Below, in pieces: positions 43,851 through 52,791 of a DNA stretch of 64,000 nt (the stretch's first letter is position 1; each line of letters begins with the position of its first letter). Location of the stretch: the NCBI GenBank assembly GCA_003669605.1, contig QWOP01000043.1, positions 1 through 64,000 on the forward strand, in the 5' to 3' direction. The notes beneath the pieces are model-generated. The model saw only the letters and a list, made by a program, of their open reading frames with translations. It was not told the DNA's origin and made no database searches. The stretch is from Planctomycetota bacterium. Its GTDB lineage: Bacteria; Planctomycetota; Planctomycetia; Pirellulales; UBA1268. Made by a program: the position numbers and the translations under genes.

Positions 43851-46727
43851 TCAGGGACGGTTGACGCCCAAGAGCTTGTCCTCTTCCTCCTCCTGGATGA
43901 TGATCCGCGGCGTCACCATCAACATCAGACTGTCGGTCGTTCTCGCCATGCCGACGTTTTTGAAGAGTCGGTTGATGTACGGCACCTTGGAGAGGATCGG
44001 CACGCCGAACTCGTTGCGTCCCTCGCGGAGGCGTTTGATGCCGCCGAGCAGCACCGTGCCGCCGTCGGGCACGCTGACGGTGGTCGTCACCGAGGTGGTG
44101 ATATATTCGGGCTGCTGGATCGTGGTGCCGTTGGAGCGGATCGTCTGCTCGTTGGCGGTCTTCGCCTGCACGCCGAGCGAGGCCCCGAGCGGGTTCTTGC
44201 CCACCTGACCCAAGCCGCCGTCGAGCCCCGACTTCTCGTCGGCACTCTTGGTCGAGGTTGAACGCGAGCCCTCGAACTGGAATTCCTGGATCTTGCCGAT
44301 CTGCGAGAATTTGGGGATCAGCGTCAGCCGGACGAAGCGTCGGTCGTTGGAGACGACCGCCTGGACATTCACGCTCGTGCCCTCGGAGAGGACAGTGATC
44401 ACCGGCTGCTGGGCGGCTGCGAAGTCACCCACGACCGGGATCACGCTGGTCACGAAGGGCCGCTGCACCGAGTCGTTGATGAAGGCGTTTTGGCCGTTGA
44501 ACAGCGTCACCTTCGGAGCCTGCATGACATTCGACCGGGTGTTGCCCTGGGCGGCCTGGATGAGGAAGTAGGCCTCGATGTCGCTGAGGATCGCAAACCC
44601 GAAGGTCGCTGCCGAGGTGGTGGGATCGGGGAGCCCGGGGAGCGATGGTACCTGGCCGGCACCGAAACTGTTTTGCCGGAAGGGGATGGAGTAGAAGCTC
44701 TGCACTGGATTCCCATTCAGCGTGGCGCCATTGCTGTTGATCCGCGACACGCCGGGCTGGCCGCTGTTGTCGAGTCCGATCGTCTGCGTCGGCCCACCGG
44801 GGTTGGCGCCGATGCCGAGTGCGTAGGGGGAGGTGGAACTGTTGCTCGAGGTGGGGATGGCGGTCATGTTGAGCGGATCGCGGACGTTCGACTGGATGTT
44901 GAAATCGAAGTCGACGCCGATGCGCTCAAAGAAATTGTCGTTGAGGCGGATGAAGCGGACCTCGATGGCCACCTGCAGATCCTGGAGCCGGCGGAGCTGC
45001 TGGAGGAGGTCGGCGATTTCGTCGTGCACCTCCTGGGTTTGGCTGATGACGACGCTCAAGTTGGTGGGGAAGGGCTGGATGGCGCCTTGACCGCCGACGG
45101 TGTTCCAACTTTGTGGGGCGACCGTGTTTTGGATGAGATCGATGAGCGATTGGAAATCGGCCATGCTGCCACCGCCGCCGGCGGGGCCGCCGAACTGAGA
45201 CGGAGGAGCGCTTCCCATCTGCGGGCCGCCCCCCTGGATCTGGGCCAGTGCGTGGGCATCGACGTTGGAGTCGTTGCCGGGCCTGGCAAGTCCGGCGTTG
45301 AGGCCACCTGGCGCGGGGCCGGTCTGCACCGAGAGATTCGAGAGCAGCGACAGTCTGGCATAGCCACCGTCGATCGCCCCGTCGAGGCCGGTGCCGTCGG
45401 AGGTGAAGTTGGGGATCGGGATCACGAGGTCAGCGACTTGGTAGGAGGTGCTGAAAACCTGCCCTTTCATCAGCCGGGGGCTCGTCACCTTGAGGACCTC
45501 GTCCTTGATGCAGTAGTCGAGGTGAAGCGGTTCGAGCACTAATTTCAGGGCGCTTTTGAGCGTGATCTTCTGGTCGAGGGAGATCGTCACCGGCGTATCG
45601 CTGCGGACCGACTCGCTGTCCAGCCCCACCATGTCGAGGTGGATGGGGACTCCGGCCTGTCGGGCCAGTGAGTCAAGCACCGCTGCCAGCGGTTCGTTGT
45701 GATGGATGGCCACGACCTGGGAGGTGAGTTTCTTGTGAATAGCGGCCTCGGCCGGCGTCGACCGGGCGCGGCCCTCGGCGTCGATCCGGTTGCGGTTCTT
45801 GGTGAGGTCTTCCCAGTCCTTCGTGGCCGGGAACTCGATCGGACCCACGAACGGCGTCGACGAGCGATCGACGTCGGTCATGGCATCGACGAATCCGCTC
45901 TCCTTGGCGTCGGCGATCGACTTCTGCGTATCGAGCCGGCGGATCGTGCGGCTCTGGGAGAGCAACTGACGGACGACGGGATTGTCGGGGGCGAGTTGCG
46001 CGGCCTTCTTGGCCAGCGCCTCGGCTTCGGCGTAGCGTCGCTCGTCGATGAGCGTGTTGTAGTCATCGACGAGCATCGCCAGACGCTGATCGACATCGAC
46101 ACGCTTGGCACGCTCTCCCTTGATCTTGGCATCGACCTCGGCGTTTTTCCGGTCGAGGGCGATGTCGGAGGAACGCTTGCCGGTCATTTCCTCCACCTCG
46201 CGGCGGGCCCGATCGATGCGCTTGGTGAGTTGGGCGCGGGTCTCAGCGGGGATGTCCGCGGATGCGACGTCGGCGGCAGCAGTGTCGAGCAGGCCGAGGG
46301 CCTCGGCGGGGGAACGCGGGGCGGCCCGGCGGGCCTCCAACTGCCTCGCGGCCACCTCGGCCGACAGCCTGGCGATGACGAGGTCGCGGGGAAGCGCCGC
46401 CTCGCCACGACCACGATCCGCTGCTGCCGGTGCATCCGTGGGAGTCGGCCGTGTGCCGTTGGTCCGGTTGAGAGCCTCTTCGATCATTCTCCGCGCTGCC
46501 GTGGCATCGGTGGCGCCGGCGGCGGGAGAGGCGGCTTCATCGGCCGGGGACGGAAGTTGCTCGACCGCGTCGTCGGCCAGCAGGATGGCAGGCATCGGCG
46601 CGGCCACCAGGCAGGCTGCGGCAAGCCACGTGGCCAGAGTGGGAGCTCCCACCAGACCGATAGGCCTCGAGCGCAGCGATGGCCGACAGATGCTGGCGGC
46701 GGCGTGGAGTTCGCGGATGCGTGCCAT
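43851..46727 (-). CDS. Secretin (type II/III secretion or type IV pilus outer-membrane channel family)
   Basis: This 958-residue exported protein forms, by family, a multimeric gated channel in the outer membrane. A signal segment (about residues 20-50, TLATWLAAACLVAAP) is followed by a helical, charged region with a TPR-like part (RYAEAEALAKKAAQLAPDNP). A secretin-N/STN-type module lies at about 330-375 (PLAAVLDSLARQAGVPIHLD), then a repeat with LQQLRRLQDLQVAIEVRFI, and the C-terminal secretin domain with VTTTVSVPDGGTVLLGGIKR at about 880. The Gly/Asn-rich parts are typical. No other secretion genes are adjacent, so the partner ATPase and pseudopilins lie elsewhere. The start is the ATG at 46727. 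Confidence 0.9.
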   Translation of the reverse strand: MARIRELHAAASICRPSLRSRPIGLVGAPTLATWLAAACLVAAPMPAILLADDAVEQLPSPADEAASPAAGATDATAARRMIEEALNRTNGTRPTPTDAPAAADRGRGEAALPRDLVIARLSAEVAARQLEARRAAPRSPAEALGLLDTAAADVASADIPAETRAQLTKRIDRARREVEEMTGKRSSDIALDRKNAEVDAKIKGERAKRVDVDQRLAMLVDDYNTLIDERRYAEAEALAKKAAQLAPDNPVVRQLLSQSRTIRRLDTQKSIADAKESGFVDAMTDVDRSSTPFVGPIEFPATKDWEDLTKNRNRIDAEGRARSTPAEAAIHKKLTSQVVAIHHNEPLAAVLDSLARQAGVPIHLDMVGLDSESVRSDTPVTISLDQKITLKSALKLVLEPLHLDYCIKDEVLKVTSPRLMKGQVFSTSYQVADLVIPIPNFTSDGTGLDGAIDGGYARLSLLSNLSVQTGPAPGGLNAGLARPGNDSNVDAHALAQIQGGGPQMGSAPPSQFGGPAGGGGSMADFQSLIDLIQNTVAPQSWNTVGGQGAIQPFPTNLSVVISQTQEVHDEIADLLQQLRRLQDLQVAIEVRFIRLNDNFFERIGVDFDFNIQSNVRDPLNMTAIPTSSNSSTSPYALGIGANPGGPTQTIGLDNSGQPGVSRINSNGATLNGNPVQSFYSIPFRQNSFGAGQVPSLPGLPDPTTSAATFGFAILSDIEAYFLIQAAQGNTRSNVMQAPKVTLFNGQNAFINDSVQRPFVTSVIPVVGDFAAAQQPVITVLSEGTSVNVQAVVSNDRRFVRLTLIPKFSQIGKIQEFQFEGSRSTSTKSADEKSGLDGGLGQVGKNPLGASLGVQAKTANEQTIRSNGTTIQQPEYITTSVTTTVSVPDGGTVLLGGIKRLREGRNEFGVPILSKVPYINRLFKNVGMARTTDSLMLMVTPRIIIQEEEEDKLLGVNRP

Positions 46728-46828
46728 GGACGTGATCCCCGAGTACAGGAAAACCGTGAGGGCGGGATAGGTACCGGCCACGGCCATGGCAGGTCAAGGG
46801 CATCCGTCGATCGAGAAACTCTCTTTTC

Positions 46829-46854
46829 TCCGTGTTTTTCGAGGGAAACACGGA
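46829..46854. repeat. Inverted repeat (9-bp stem) upstream of the secretin gene
   Basis: TCCGTGTTT at 46829-46837 pairs with AAACACGGA at 46846-46854 around an 8-base loop. It lies about 100 bp upstream of the secretin start, between two minus-strand genes, and could act as a terminator stem or an operator. Confidence 0.5.
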
Positions 46855-46899
46855 TTTCACCGGCCAAAAAAAGGGCATTTTCCCGGCGGAACTCTGAAA

Positions 46900-46916
46900 T
46901 GGTTTCCGGGAAACCA
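46900..46916. repeat. Palindrome (8-bp arms) upstream of the secretin gene
   Basis: TGGTTTCC at 46900-46907 and GGAAACCA at 46909-46916 are perfect inverted copies around one G. The compact 17-bp form looks like a protein-binding site. It lies 46 bp from the first inverted repeat. Confidence 0.5.
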
Positions 46917-47003
46917 CGCGGCGGCGCTGGAATGGAGCCCCCGGGGGCTTTGGGGGGGAGTGCCGCCTCGTGCGGTCGCTTGAGGCCGTGGAGCCACAGC
47001 CTG

Positions 47004-48605
47004 CTAGCCATTGGCGAGGCAGCGTTCCACCGTGTCGAGCAACTGGTCCACGCGGAACGGCTTAAAGAGCACCAGATCGATCCCCGCTTGACGTGCCTTC
47101 ACGATCGAGTGCCCCGGGTCGTAGCCGAACCCGGTCATCAGCACCAGCGGCACGCGATCGAGGATTTCTCGCAATTTAAGGAGGAGTTCGTAGCCGTTCA
47201 TATCGGGGAGTCGGATGTCGGAAATGATCACGTCATAGCCCTCGCCCCCCACCGCCCGGACCATCGAGGCAGCCTCGCCTCCGTCACGGGCAGTCTCCAC
47301 CGTGCAGCCATACCGCTCCAGCAAGCAGTGGGCGGCGGCCCGTACCTGGTCGTCGGCATCGACGACCAGCACCCGCCTCCCGGAGAGCGAGCGTTGCCGC
47401 TCCCCCTGGCGGTGTTGGGAATGGGCTGTGCTGGGGGTCATCTTCTCGCCGACCTTTTGGATCACCTGCTTGATGTCGCGGGCATTGCGGAGGATCCGCT
47501 GGAGTCGTTCGACGACGTCGGGTTCGTGGCCGATATAGCGCTCCATCACGTTGACGGCATCGTTGAGGATGTCATCGACGGGCAACGCCACGGCACCGTG
47601 GATGGCTTCGATGCTCTCGGCCGTTGTTGAGGCCTTTTCGGCCACGAGCAGTTCCAGGGTGTTGAGGGCCACGGCAACGTCGCGAGAGAAGATCTCCAGG
47701 AACTGCATGTCGGTGTGGGTGAAGCCCCCCGGTTCTGGACTCTCGACGTTGAAAGTCCCGATCACCTGCTCGTGGAGCATCAGCGGCACCGTGAGTGAAC
47801 TCTTCGCCCCCTTGCAGCCCTCCAGATAAAGCGGATCTTTGGTGGTGTCGTTGCAGAAATAACTGCGGCCGGTGGCGGCAACAAACCCGGTGACGCCGTT
47901 GTGCTCGGTGCGGGCATGGAGGATCCGGGCCTCGGCTTCGGGCTGCATGCCTTCGGCCAGCAGCGGTTCCAGCCGGCCGGTCTGCCGGTCGAGGAGCCTG
48001 ATCTCCACGACATCGAATTGCAGCAGATCCTTGGAATAATGGAGGATGTTGCTCTTGAGGAGTTCGATCCGCTCCTCGATCGTCATATCGGCCAGTTCGC
48101 CGGGAGAGAGATCCGCCAGCTTTTGTCCGGCCTGGTGGATCGCAGCCCGTTTCTGCTGTTCGAGGATCGTGTGGGTCACGTCCCGGATGGAGACAACCAC
48201 ATGATCGGTGGCCGGTGGCTCGGTGACCGGTGGTTGCCCCTCTATTCCCTCCAGCAGCGGCGCCGCATGGAGGTGGAAGTAGCGGTTGTCGGCGGTCCGC
48301 AGGGTGGTGCTGGAGGTCCGCCCCGAGGCCAGGGCCGCGTGAAAAGGACTGAATTCAGGGCCGAGCACCTCCGGGTTGCCCAGGGCTGCGAGGAATCCGC
48401 TGCCGGTGAGATCCCCGCGGCCGCACCAGCTGAGGAACAGGGGATTGGCCCAGCAGATCGTGTCGGAGGCGTCGAGCAGCACCACACCATCGGGGAGATG
48501 GTCGAGGATCCGTTCATCACGGACGAGACGATAATGGGGTGAGTCCGGCACCAACGGCCCTCCCTGTGGGCGATCCCGTTCCGATCCCAAGAGTATAAAA
48601 TTCAT
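47004..48605 (-). CDS. PAS-GAF-receiver signal transduction protein
   Basis: This 533-residue cytoplasmic protein has a PAS domain (about 25-145, ILDHLPDGVVLLDASDTICW), a GAF domain (about 185-325, EQVIGTFNVESPEPGGFTHT) and a C-terminal receiver domain (about 408-530). The receiver has RVLVVDADDQ, the phospho-acceptor Asp in DVIISDIRLPDMNG (about residue 461), LVLMTGFGYDPG and the conserved Lys in LVLFKPF (about 512). There is no histidine kinase or DNA-binding domain, so it probably relays or integrates signals. The ATG at 48605 is chosen over a TTG at 48653. The gene is divergent from sdhCAB, 95 bp apart, and may share control with it. Confidence 0.85.
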   Translation of the reverse strand: MNFILLGSERDRPQGGPLVPDSPHYRLVRDERILDHLPDGVVLLDASDTICWANPLFLSWCGRGDLTGSGFLAALGNPEVLGPEFSPFHAALASGRTSSTTLRTADNRYFHLHAAPLLEGIEGQPPVTEPPATDHVVVSIRDVTHTILEQQKRAAIHQAGQKLADLSPGELADMTIEERIELLKSNILHYSKDLLQFDVVEIRLLDRQTGRLEPLLAEGMQPEAEARILHARTEHNGVTGFVAATGRSYFCNDTTKDPLYLEGCKGAKSSLTVPLMLHEQVIGTFNVESPEPGGFTHTDMQFLEIFSRDVAVALNTLELLVAEKASTTAESIEAIHGAVALPVDDILNDAVNVMERYIGHEPDVVERLQRILRNARDIKQVIQKVGEKMTPSTAHSQHRQGERQRSLSGRRVLVVDADDQVRAAAHCLLERYGCTVETARDGGEAASMVRAVGGEGYDVIISDIRLPDMNGYELLLKLREILDRVPLVLMTGFGYDPGHSIVKARQAGIDLVLFKPFRVDQLLDTVERCLANG

Positions 48606-48633
48606 CAGCGGAGCCGCCAAATCGGCAGCAGCG

Positions 48634-48661
48634 TTGCCGGCTGATCCGGTCAATCTATACT
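48634..48661 (+). promoter_or_regulatory. Predicted sigma70-type promoter of sdhCAB
   Basis: A -35-like TTGCCG at 48634-48639 and a -10 TATACT at 48656-48661 are 16 bp apart. The predicted start site near 48668 gives a leader of about 33 nt before the sdhC start. Confidence 0.6.
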
Positions 48662-48687
48662 CCCATCGGCTGAAAACCCTCCGTCCC

Positions 48688-48693
48688 GAGAGG
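48688..48693 (+). promoter_or_regulatory. Ribosome binding site of sdhC
   Basis: GAGAGG with a 7-nt spacer precedes the GTG at 48701. The alternative in-frame GTG at 48695 is too close to this site. Confidence 0.6.
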
Positions 48694-48700
48694 CGTGCGC

Positions 48701-49603
48701 GTGACCCCGAATGAATCGTCCCGGTCTTTCTTCGCCCGGAACCAGTTCCTGATCTACAGGCTGTTTTCGCTTTCGGGCCTGATCCCTGTCGGGGCTTTCC
48801 TGGTCGTCCACCTCCTCACCAATGCCTCGGTGCTCGGTGGGGCGGCGTCGTTTCAGTCGCGGGTCGACATGATCCACGGTCTGGGACCGCTGCTGGTTCC
48901 CGTGGAATGGGCGTTTATCTTCCTGCCGATGCTGTTTCACGCCACCGTGGGGTTCATGATCATCGGTGGCGGACTGCCGAACGTCGGCTCCTACCCATAC
49001 GTTGGCAACATCCGCTACACGCTGCAGCGGGCCACGGGGATGATCGCCTTCGCATTCATCATCTGGCACGTTCTCCAGTTGCACTGGATGGGTGAGCCAC
49101 TGGGGGGGGGGAGGTTCGATCCGCACCACGCCACCAGTTCGGCAGCCGAGGTGGTCGCTCCGCTGGCAATCTCGCTGCTCTACGCGATTGGTGTCCTCTC
49201 CACGGTGTTCCACTTCGCCAACGGACTCTGGACCCAGGGGATCACTTGGGGGCTGTGGACGAGTCCCCAGGCGATGCGGCGGGCGAATTACCTGAGTATC
49301 GCGGTCGGAACGCTGCTGGCAGCCGCTGGACTGGGGGCCATCGGGGGGCTGCGAGGCACTGACACTGCCGCGGCGCGAGCCGTCGAAACCCGGATGGACG
49401 ACCAGCGGCGGTTGCTCGAAGGACAGCCGCCGTCACCATTATCTGGCACACCGGCCCCCGGCCGTCCGGTCCCCGGGCGGGATTCCGGGGCGGAAGACGC
49501 GATTGATCTCCGCTCCGGCTCCGATCTGGTGCCCCTGTTGATTCCCGAGCCAGCCGGGGCGGTCGCCCCCACCACCGGCCCGGCCCCCCTTTCAGGAAAC
49601 TGA
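48701..49603 (+). CDS. sdhC: Succinate dehydrogenase cytochrome b558 subunit
   Basis: This 300-residue membrane subunit anchors SDH and binds heme b. Five membrane helices are visible: LIPVGAFLVVHLLTNASVLG, FIFLPMLFHATVGFMIIGGG, TGMIAFAFIIWHVLQLHWMG, APLAISLLYAIGVLSTVFHF and YLSIAVGTLLAAAGLGAIGG. Conserved His residues in VVHLL, MLFHATVG, IWHVLQLH and VFHFANGLW are the likely heme ligands. This is the single-anchor, Bacillus-type form (no SdhD). The C-terminal 90 residues are a Pro-rich hydrophilic tail not usual in the family. The GTG start follows a good ribosome binding site, and sdhA starts 6 bp after the stop. Confidence 0.92.
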   Translation: MTPNESSRSFFARNQFLIYRLFSLSGLIPVGAFLVVHLLTNASVLGGAASFQSRVDMIHGLGPLLVPVEWAFIFLPMLFHATVGFMIIGGGLPNVGSYPYVGNIRYTLQRATGMIAFAFIIWHVLQLHWMGEPLGGGRFDPHHATSSAAEVVAPLAISLLYAIGVLSTVFHFANGLWTQGITWGLWTSPQAMRRANYLSIAVGTLLAAAGLGAIGGLRGTDTAAARAVETRMDDQRRLLEGQPPSPLSGTPAPGRPVPGRDSGAEDAIDLRSGSDLVPLLIPEPAGAVAPTTGPAPLSGN

Positions 49604-49609
49604 TCTCCC

Positions 49610-51610
49610 ATGGCACAGCCCCGTGTCCTCGTCGTCGGAGGCGGACTCGCTGGACTCTCGGCAGCGATGCGCCTCGCCGAATTGGGGAGCGATGTCGACC
49701 TGATGAGCCTCGTGCCGGTGAAGCGGTCGCACAGCGTCTGCGCCCAAGGGGGGATCAACAGCGTCAACGCTCTTACCCGGCAGCAGGGCGACAACGAATG
49801 GAAGCACCTCGACGACACCATCTACGGGGGGGACTTTCTCCAGCACCAGCCGCCAGTGAAGGAAATGGCCGATTGGGGGCCGCGGATCATCGATCTGATG
49901 GATCGTCTGGGGGTGCCTTTCAACCGGACGCCGGAGGGCTTCCGCGATCAGCGTCGCTTCGGCGGCACGCTCTACAAGCGGACCGCATTCGCCGGTGCGA
50001 CGACGGGACAGCAGTTGCTCTATGCCCTCGACGAGCAGGTGCGGCGTTTCGAGGCCCAGGGAAAGATTCGCAAGTTTGAGTTCTGGGACTTCCTCTCCCC
50101 AGTGTTGGACGACTCCGGCCGCTGCCGTGGTGCCGTCTGCCAAGACATGGTCTCGATGCAGTTCCGCACCTTTCCAGCCGATGCGGTGATCATCGCCAGT
50201 GGCGGTTGCGGACTGGTATACGGGCGTTCGACGATGTCGATGGTGTGCACCGGGAGCGCCGTGAGCCGCGTCTACCAGGCCGGGGCGGCCTACGGAAACG
50301 GTGAATTCATCCAGGTCCACCCCACCGCGATCCCCGGCGCTGACAAGTTGCGGTTGATGAGCGAAAGCGCCCGCGGCGAGGGGGGGCGAGTCTGGGTGCC
50401 CCGCCGTCCCCAGGACGCCCGCGATCCCCGCAGCATCCCGGAGGCAGAGCGGTACTACTTCCTCGAGGAACGCTACCCGAAGTACATGAATCTCGTCCCC
50501 CGGGACATCGCCACCCGGGAGATCTTTGATGTCTGCACCACCGAGGGCCTTTCGGTCGAGAAGGATCGGTTGTGCGTGTACCTCGATCTCACCCACCTCC
50601 CGCGCGAGGAACTCGATCGCAAACTCCACGGGATCCTGGAGATCTACGAGAAGTTCCAAGGGGTCGATCCCCGCGATGTGCCGATGAAGATCTTCCCCGC
50701 CGTCCACTATTCAATGGGTGGGCTGTGGGTCGATTACCAGAAGAGTGCCTCCGGCGGTCTGGAGGAGGGTTCGCCGCGGAACCAGCAGACGAGCGTCCCC
50801 GGCCTCTATGCCATTGGCGAATGCGATTACCAGTATCACGGGGCCAATCGCCTGGGGGCCAACTCTCTGCTGTCGTGCATTTTCAGCGGGCTGTTCTGTG
50901 CGCCGGGAGTGATTGCCTCCGCAGGCAGTGGCAAGAAGACCGCCGCCGATGAGTCGCAGCGGTTGTTCACCACGGCGCTGCGGCGCGAAGAGGAACGGCA
51001 TGAAGCCCTGCTGACGCGACCGGGCGGGGGGGAGAATCCTTATCAGATCCACCTGGAATTGGGTGAGCTGATGACGCGGGTCGCAACCGTCGTCCGGCGC
51101 AATGACCAACTCGCCCCGGCCTACGAAGAGGCGTGCCAGCTCGAGGAGCGGTGGCGGCGCTGCTCGCTGTCTGATACGGGCAATTGGACCAACCAGAATG
51201 TCGTATTCACCAAGTCGCTGGGCGACATGTTCCCGCTGGCGAAATTGATCCTCAAAGGGGCTCTGCTCCGGGATGAGTGCCGCGGAGCCCACTTTAAGCC
51301 CGACTTCGAGATGCCCGACATCAAGGCTACCGACCCGGCGGCTCAACTGGCCGAGGCGGAGCTGTGGTGTGACCGGTTTGAGGAGAACACCCGTCGCTGG
51401 CTGAAATCGACGATTGCCCGCCACGGCACCGATGGGCACCCGCAGATCAGTTACGAGGATATCGACACCTCTCTCATCCCCCCCCGGCCCCGACTGTACG
51501 GGTTGGTCGGCGGTGAGACTGTCGAGGAGGTTTGGAAGAAGCGGGCGCGGAAGTCCGCGCAGGACAAGGGCCAGGAAAAGGGAGTGACTGCGGGGAGTGA
51601 ACGCTCCTAA
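49610..51610 (+). CDS. sdhA: Succinate dehydrogenase flavoprotein subunit
   Basis: This 666-residue subunit oxidises succinate to fumarate with covalently bound FAD. The FAD fold begins VLVVGGGLAGLSAAMRLAE, and the FAD-attachment region is KRSHSVCAQGGINSVN. Catalytic-region segments are FIQVHPTAIPGADKLRLMSE, SARGEGGRVW, KIFPAVHYSMGGLWVDYQK and LYAIGECDYQYHGANRLGAN. The length is slightly above the common 580-600, in keeping with the Bacillus/epsilon-type enzymes. It lies between sdhC and sdhB in one operon. Confidence 0.96.
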   Translation: MAQPRVLVVGGGLAGLSAAMRLAELGSDVDLMSLVPVKRSHSVCAQGGINSVNALTRQQGDNEWKHLDDTIYGGDFLQHQPPVKEMADWGPRIIDLMDRLGVPFNRTPEGFRDQRRFGGTLYKRTAFAGATTGQQLLYALDEQVRRFEAQGKIRKFEFWDFLSPVLDDSGRCRGAVCQDMVSMQFRTFPADAVIIASGGCGLVYGRSTMSMVCTGSAVSRVYQAGAAYGNGEFIQVHPTAIPGADKLRLMSESARGEGGRVWVPRRPQDARDPRSIPEAERYYFLEERYPKYMNLVPRDIATREIFDVCTTEGLSVEKDRLCVYLDLTHLPREELDRKLHGILEIYEKFQGVDPRDVPMKIFPAVHYSMGGLWVDYQKSASGGLEEGSPRNQQTSVPGLYAIGECDYQYHGANRLGANSLLSCIFSGLFCAPGVIASAGSGKKTAADESQRLFTTALRREEERHEALLTRPGGGENPYQIHLELGELMTRVATVVRRNDQLAPAYEEACQLEERWRRCSLSDTGNWTNQNVVFTKSLGDMFPLAKLILKGALLRDECRGAHFKPDFEMPDIKATDPAAQLAEAELWCDRFEENTRRWLKSTIARHGTDGHPQISYEDIDTSLIPPRPRLYGLVGGETVEEVWKKRARKSAQDKGQEKGVTAGSERS

Positions 51611-51664
51611 AGTCCTTTTGTTTTCCGGTACGAGCGACACCGTGGGAGAAGGGTTACCGACACC

Positions 51665-52591
51665 ATGAGCACCAAACACAACGGCCCAGCGACCGCCAGC
51701 ACGCCCCCCAGCACGGGGGCGGCCGGGGGAGAACCTGCCCCCCACGATAGCGGCGATCATCTCGCCCTGCCGAGGACGATCGACGTTCGTGTCCTCCGGC
51801 AGGATGCTCCGGGGCAGGAGAGTTACTGGGAGCGCCATGCGGTTGCCTGGGAACCGAACATGAACGTGATCAGCGTTCTGCAGAAGATCGCGGCCGGTGC
51901 CCGCGCGCAGGATGGCCGGCAAGTGGCCCCGGTGGCTTGGGACTGCAATTGTCTGGAGGAGGTGTGTGGGTCCTGCACGATGCTCATCAATGGGCGGACG
52001 CGGATGGCCTGCTCGGCACTCGTCGATCGCCTTGTCGAGGAGCACCCCGACGGCATTGAGTTGCGCCCGATGTTGAAGTTTCCCGTGGTCCGGGATCTCG
52101 TTGTCGATCGCCGCCGCCTTTTTCGCTCACTGGAGCGGGTCAAGGCATGGGTGCCGGTAGACGGCTTCTACGACCATGGAGCCGGGCCGAGAATCTCGCC
52201 TGAGGAGCAGGAGGATGCCTATCCCCTCTCCACCTGCATGAGTTGCGGTTGCTGTCTTGAGGCCTGTCCGCAGTTCACTCGAATCGAAACCGTCCGCCGT
52301 GACGGCGAGACCGAGGAGGCCTTCGAGCAACGGCGGACAGCGGCCTTCGACCGCGGATTCATAGGCGCCCATGCCATCAGCCAAGCGGTGCTTTTCAATG
52401 GCCATCCGATCGGAAAACTGATCGCTGATGAGCGGATGGAGGCGGTCACCGATCAGGGGGGAATCCAAATGTGTGGAAACGCCCAAAACTGTGTGGCCGT
52501 ATGCCCAAAGAGCATCCCCCTTACCAGGTCGATCGCCCGTGCGGGTCGGGCCGCGACGATGTGGGCGATCCGGAAGATCTTCGACCGCTGA
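51665..52591 (+). CDS. sdhB: Succinate dehydrogenase iron-sulfur subunit
   Basis: This 308-residue subunit passes electrons from SdhA to the membrane. The 2Fe-2S site is in WDCNCLEEVCGSCTMLINGR with a further Cys in MACSALVD. The 4Fe-4S site is STCMSCGCCLEACPQ, and the 3Fe-4S site is GGIQMCGNAQNCVAVCPKS. All needed Cys residues are present. The first 35 residues are an Ala/Pro/Gly-rich extension before ALPRTIDVRVLRQD. It is the last gene of sdhCAB; the gap to sdhA is 54 bp. Confidence 0.96.
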   Translation: MSTKHNGPATASTPPSTGAAGGEPAPHDSGDHLALPRTIDVRVLRQDAPGQESYWERHAVAWEPNMNVISVLQKIAAGARAQDGRQVAPVAWDCNCLEEVCGSCTMLINGRTRMACSALVDRLVEEHPDGIELRPMLKFPVVRDLVVDRRRLFRSLERVKAWVPVDGFYDHGAGPRISPEEQEDAYPLSTCMSCGCCLEACPQFTRIETVRRDGETEEAFEQRRTAAFDRGFIGAHAISQAVLFNGHPIGKLIADERMEAVTDQGGIQMCGNAQNCVAVCPKSIPLTRSIARAGRAATMWAIRKIFDR

Positions 52592-52777
52592 GTGGGCTTT
52601 CCGCAGCCCTAGCCGCAGCAATTTGGAAGTCCATCCGTTGCAGGAATTGCGGCCCCGGTATGGGGGTGAGGCTGCCGGGCGTCGAGGGCGTGGTTTGCCG
52701 CCCGCTCCCGATCGTGGTAGTTTTCAGCAGCCAGACAGAGTCAACGCACCGATTGACAGGGTGCGCGAGGCAGAATC

Positions 52778-52785
52778 AGGAAGGA
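52778..52785 (+). promoter_or_regulatory. Ribosome binding site of the DEAD-box helicase gene
   Basis: AGGAAGGA with a 6-nt spacer precedes the GTG at 52792, which sets the start although the frame is open from inside sdhB. Confidence 0.65.
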
Positions 52786-52791
52786 ACACGA

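Noticed and set aside
52753-52781. Promoter of the helicase gene with a perfect TTGACA
   Set aside because: No -10 hexamer follows at 16-18 bp, and the site is too close to the ribosome binding site.
52471-52791. Longer N-terminus for the DEAD-box helicase starting inside sdhB
   Set aside because: It overlaps the conserved sdhB 3-prime end in another frame, and a strong ribosome binding site marks the GTG at 52792.
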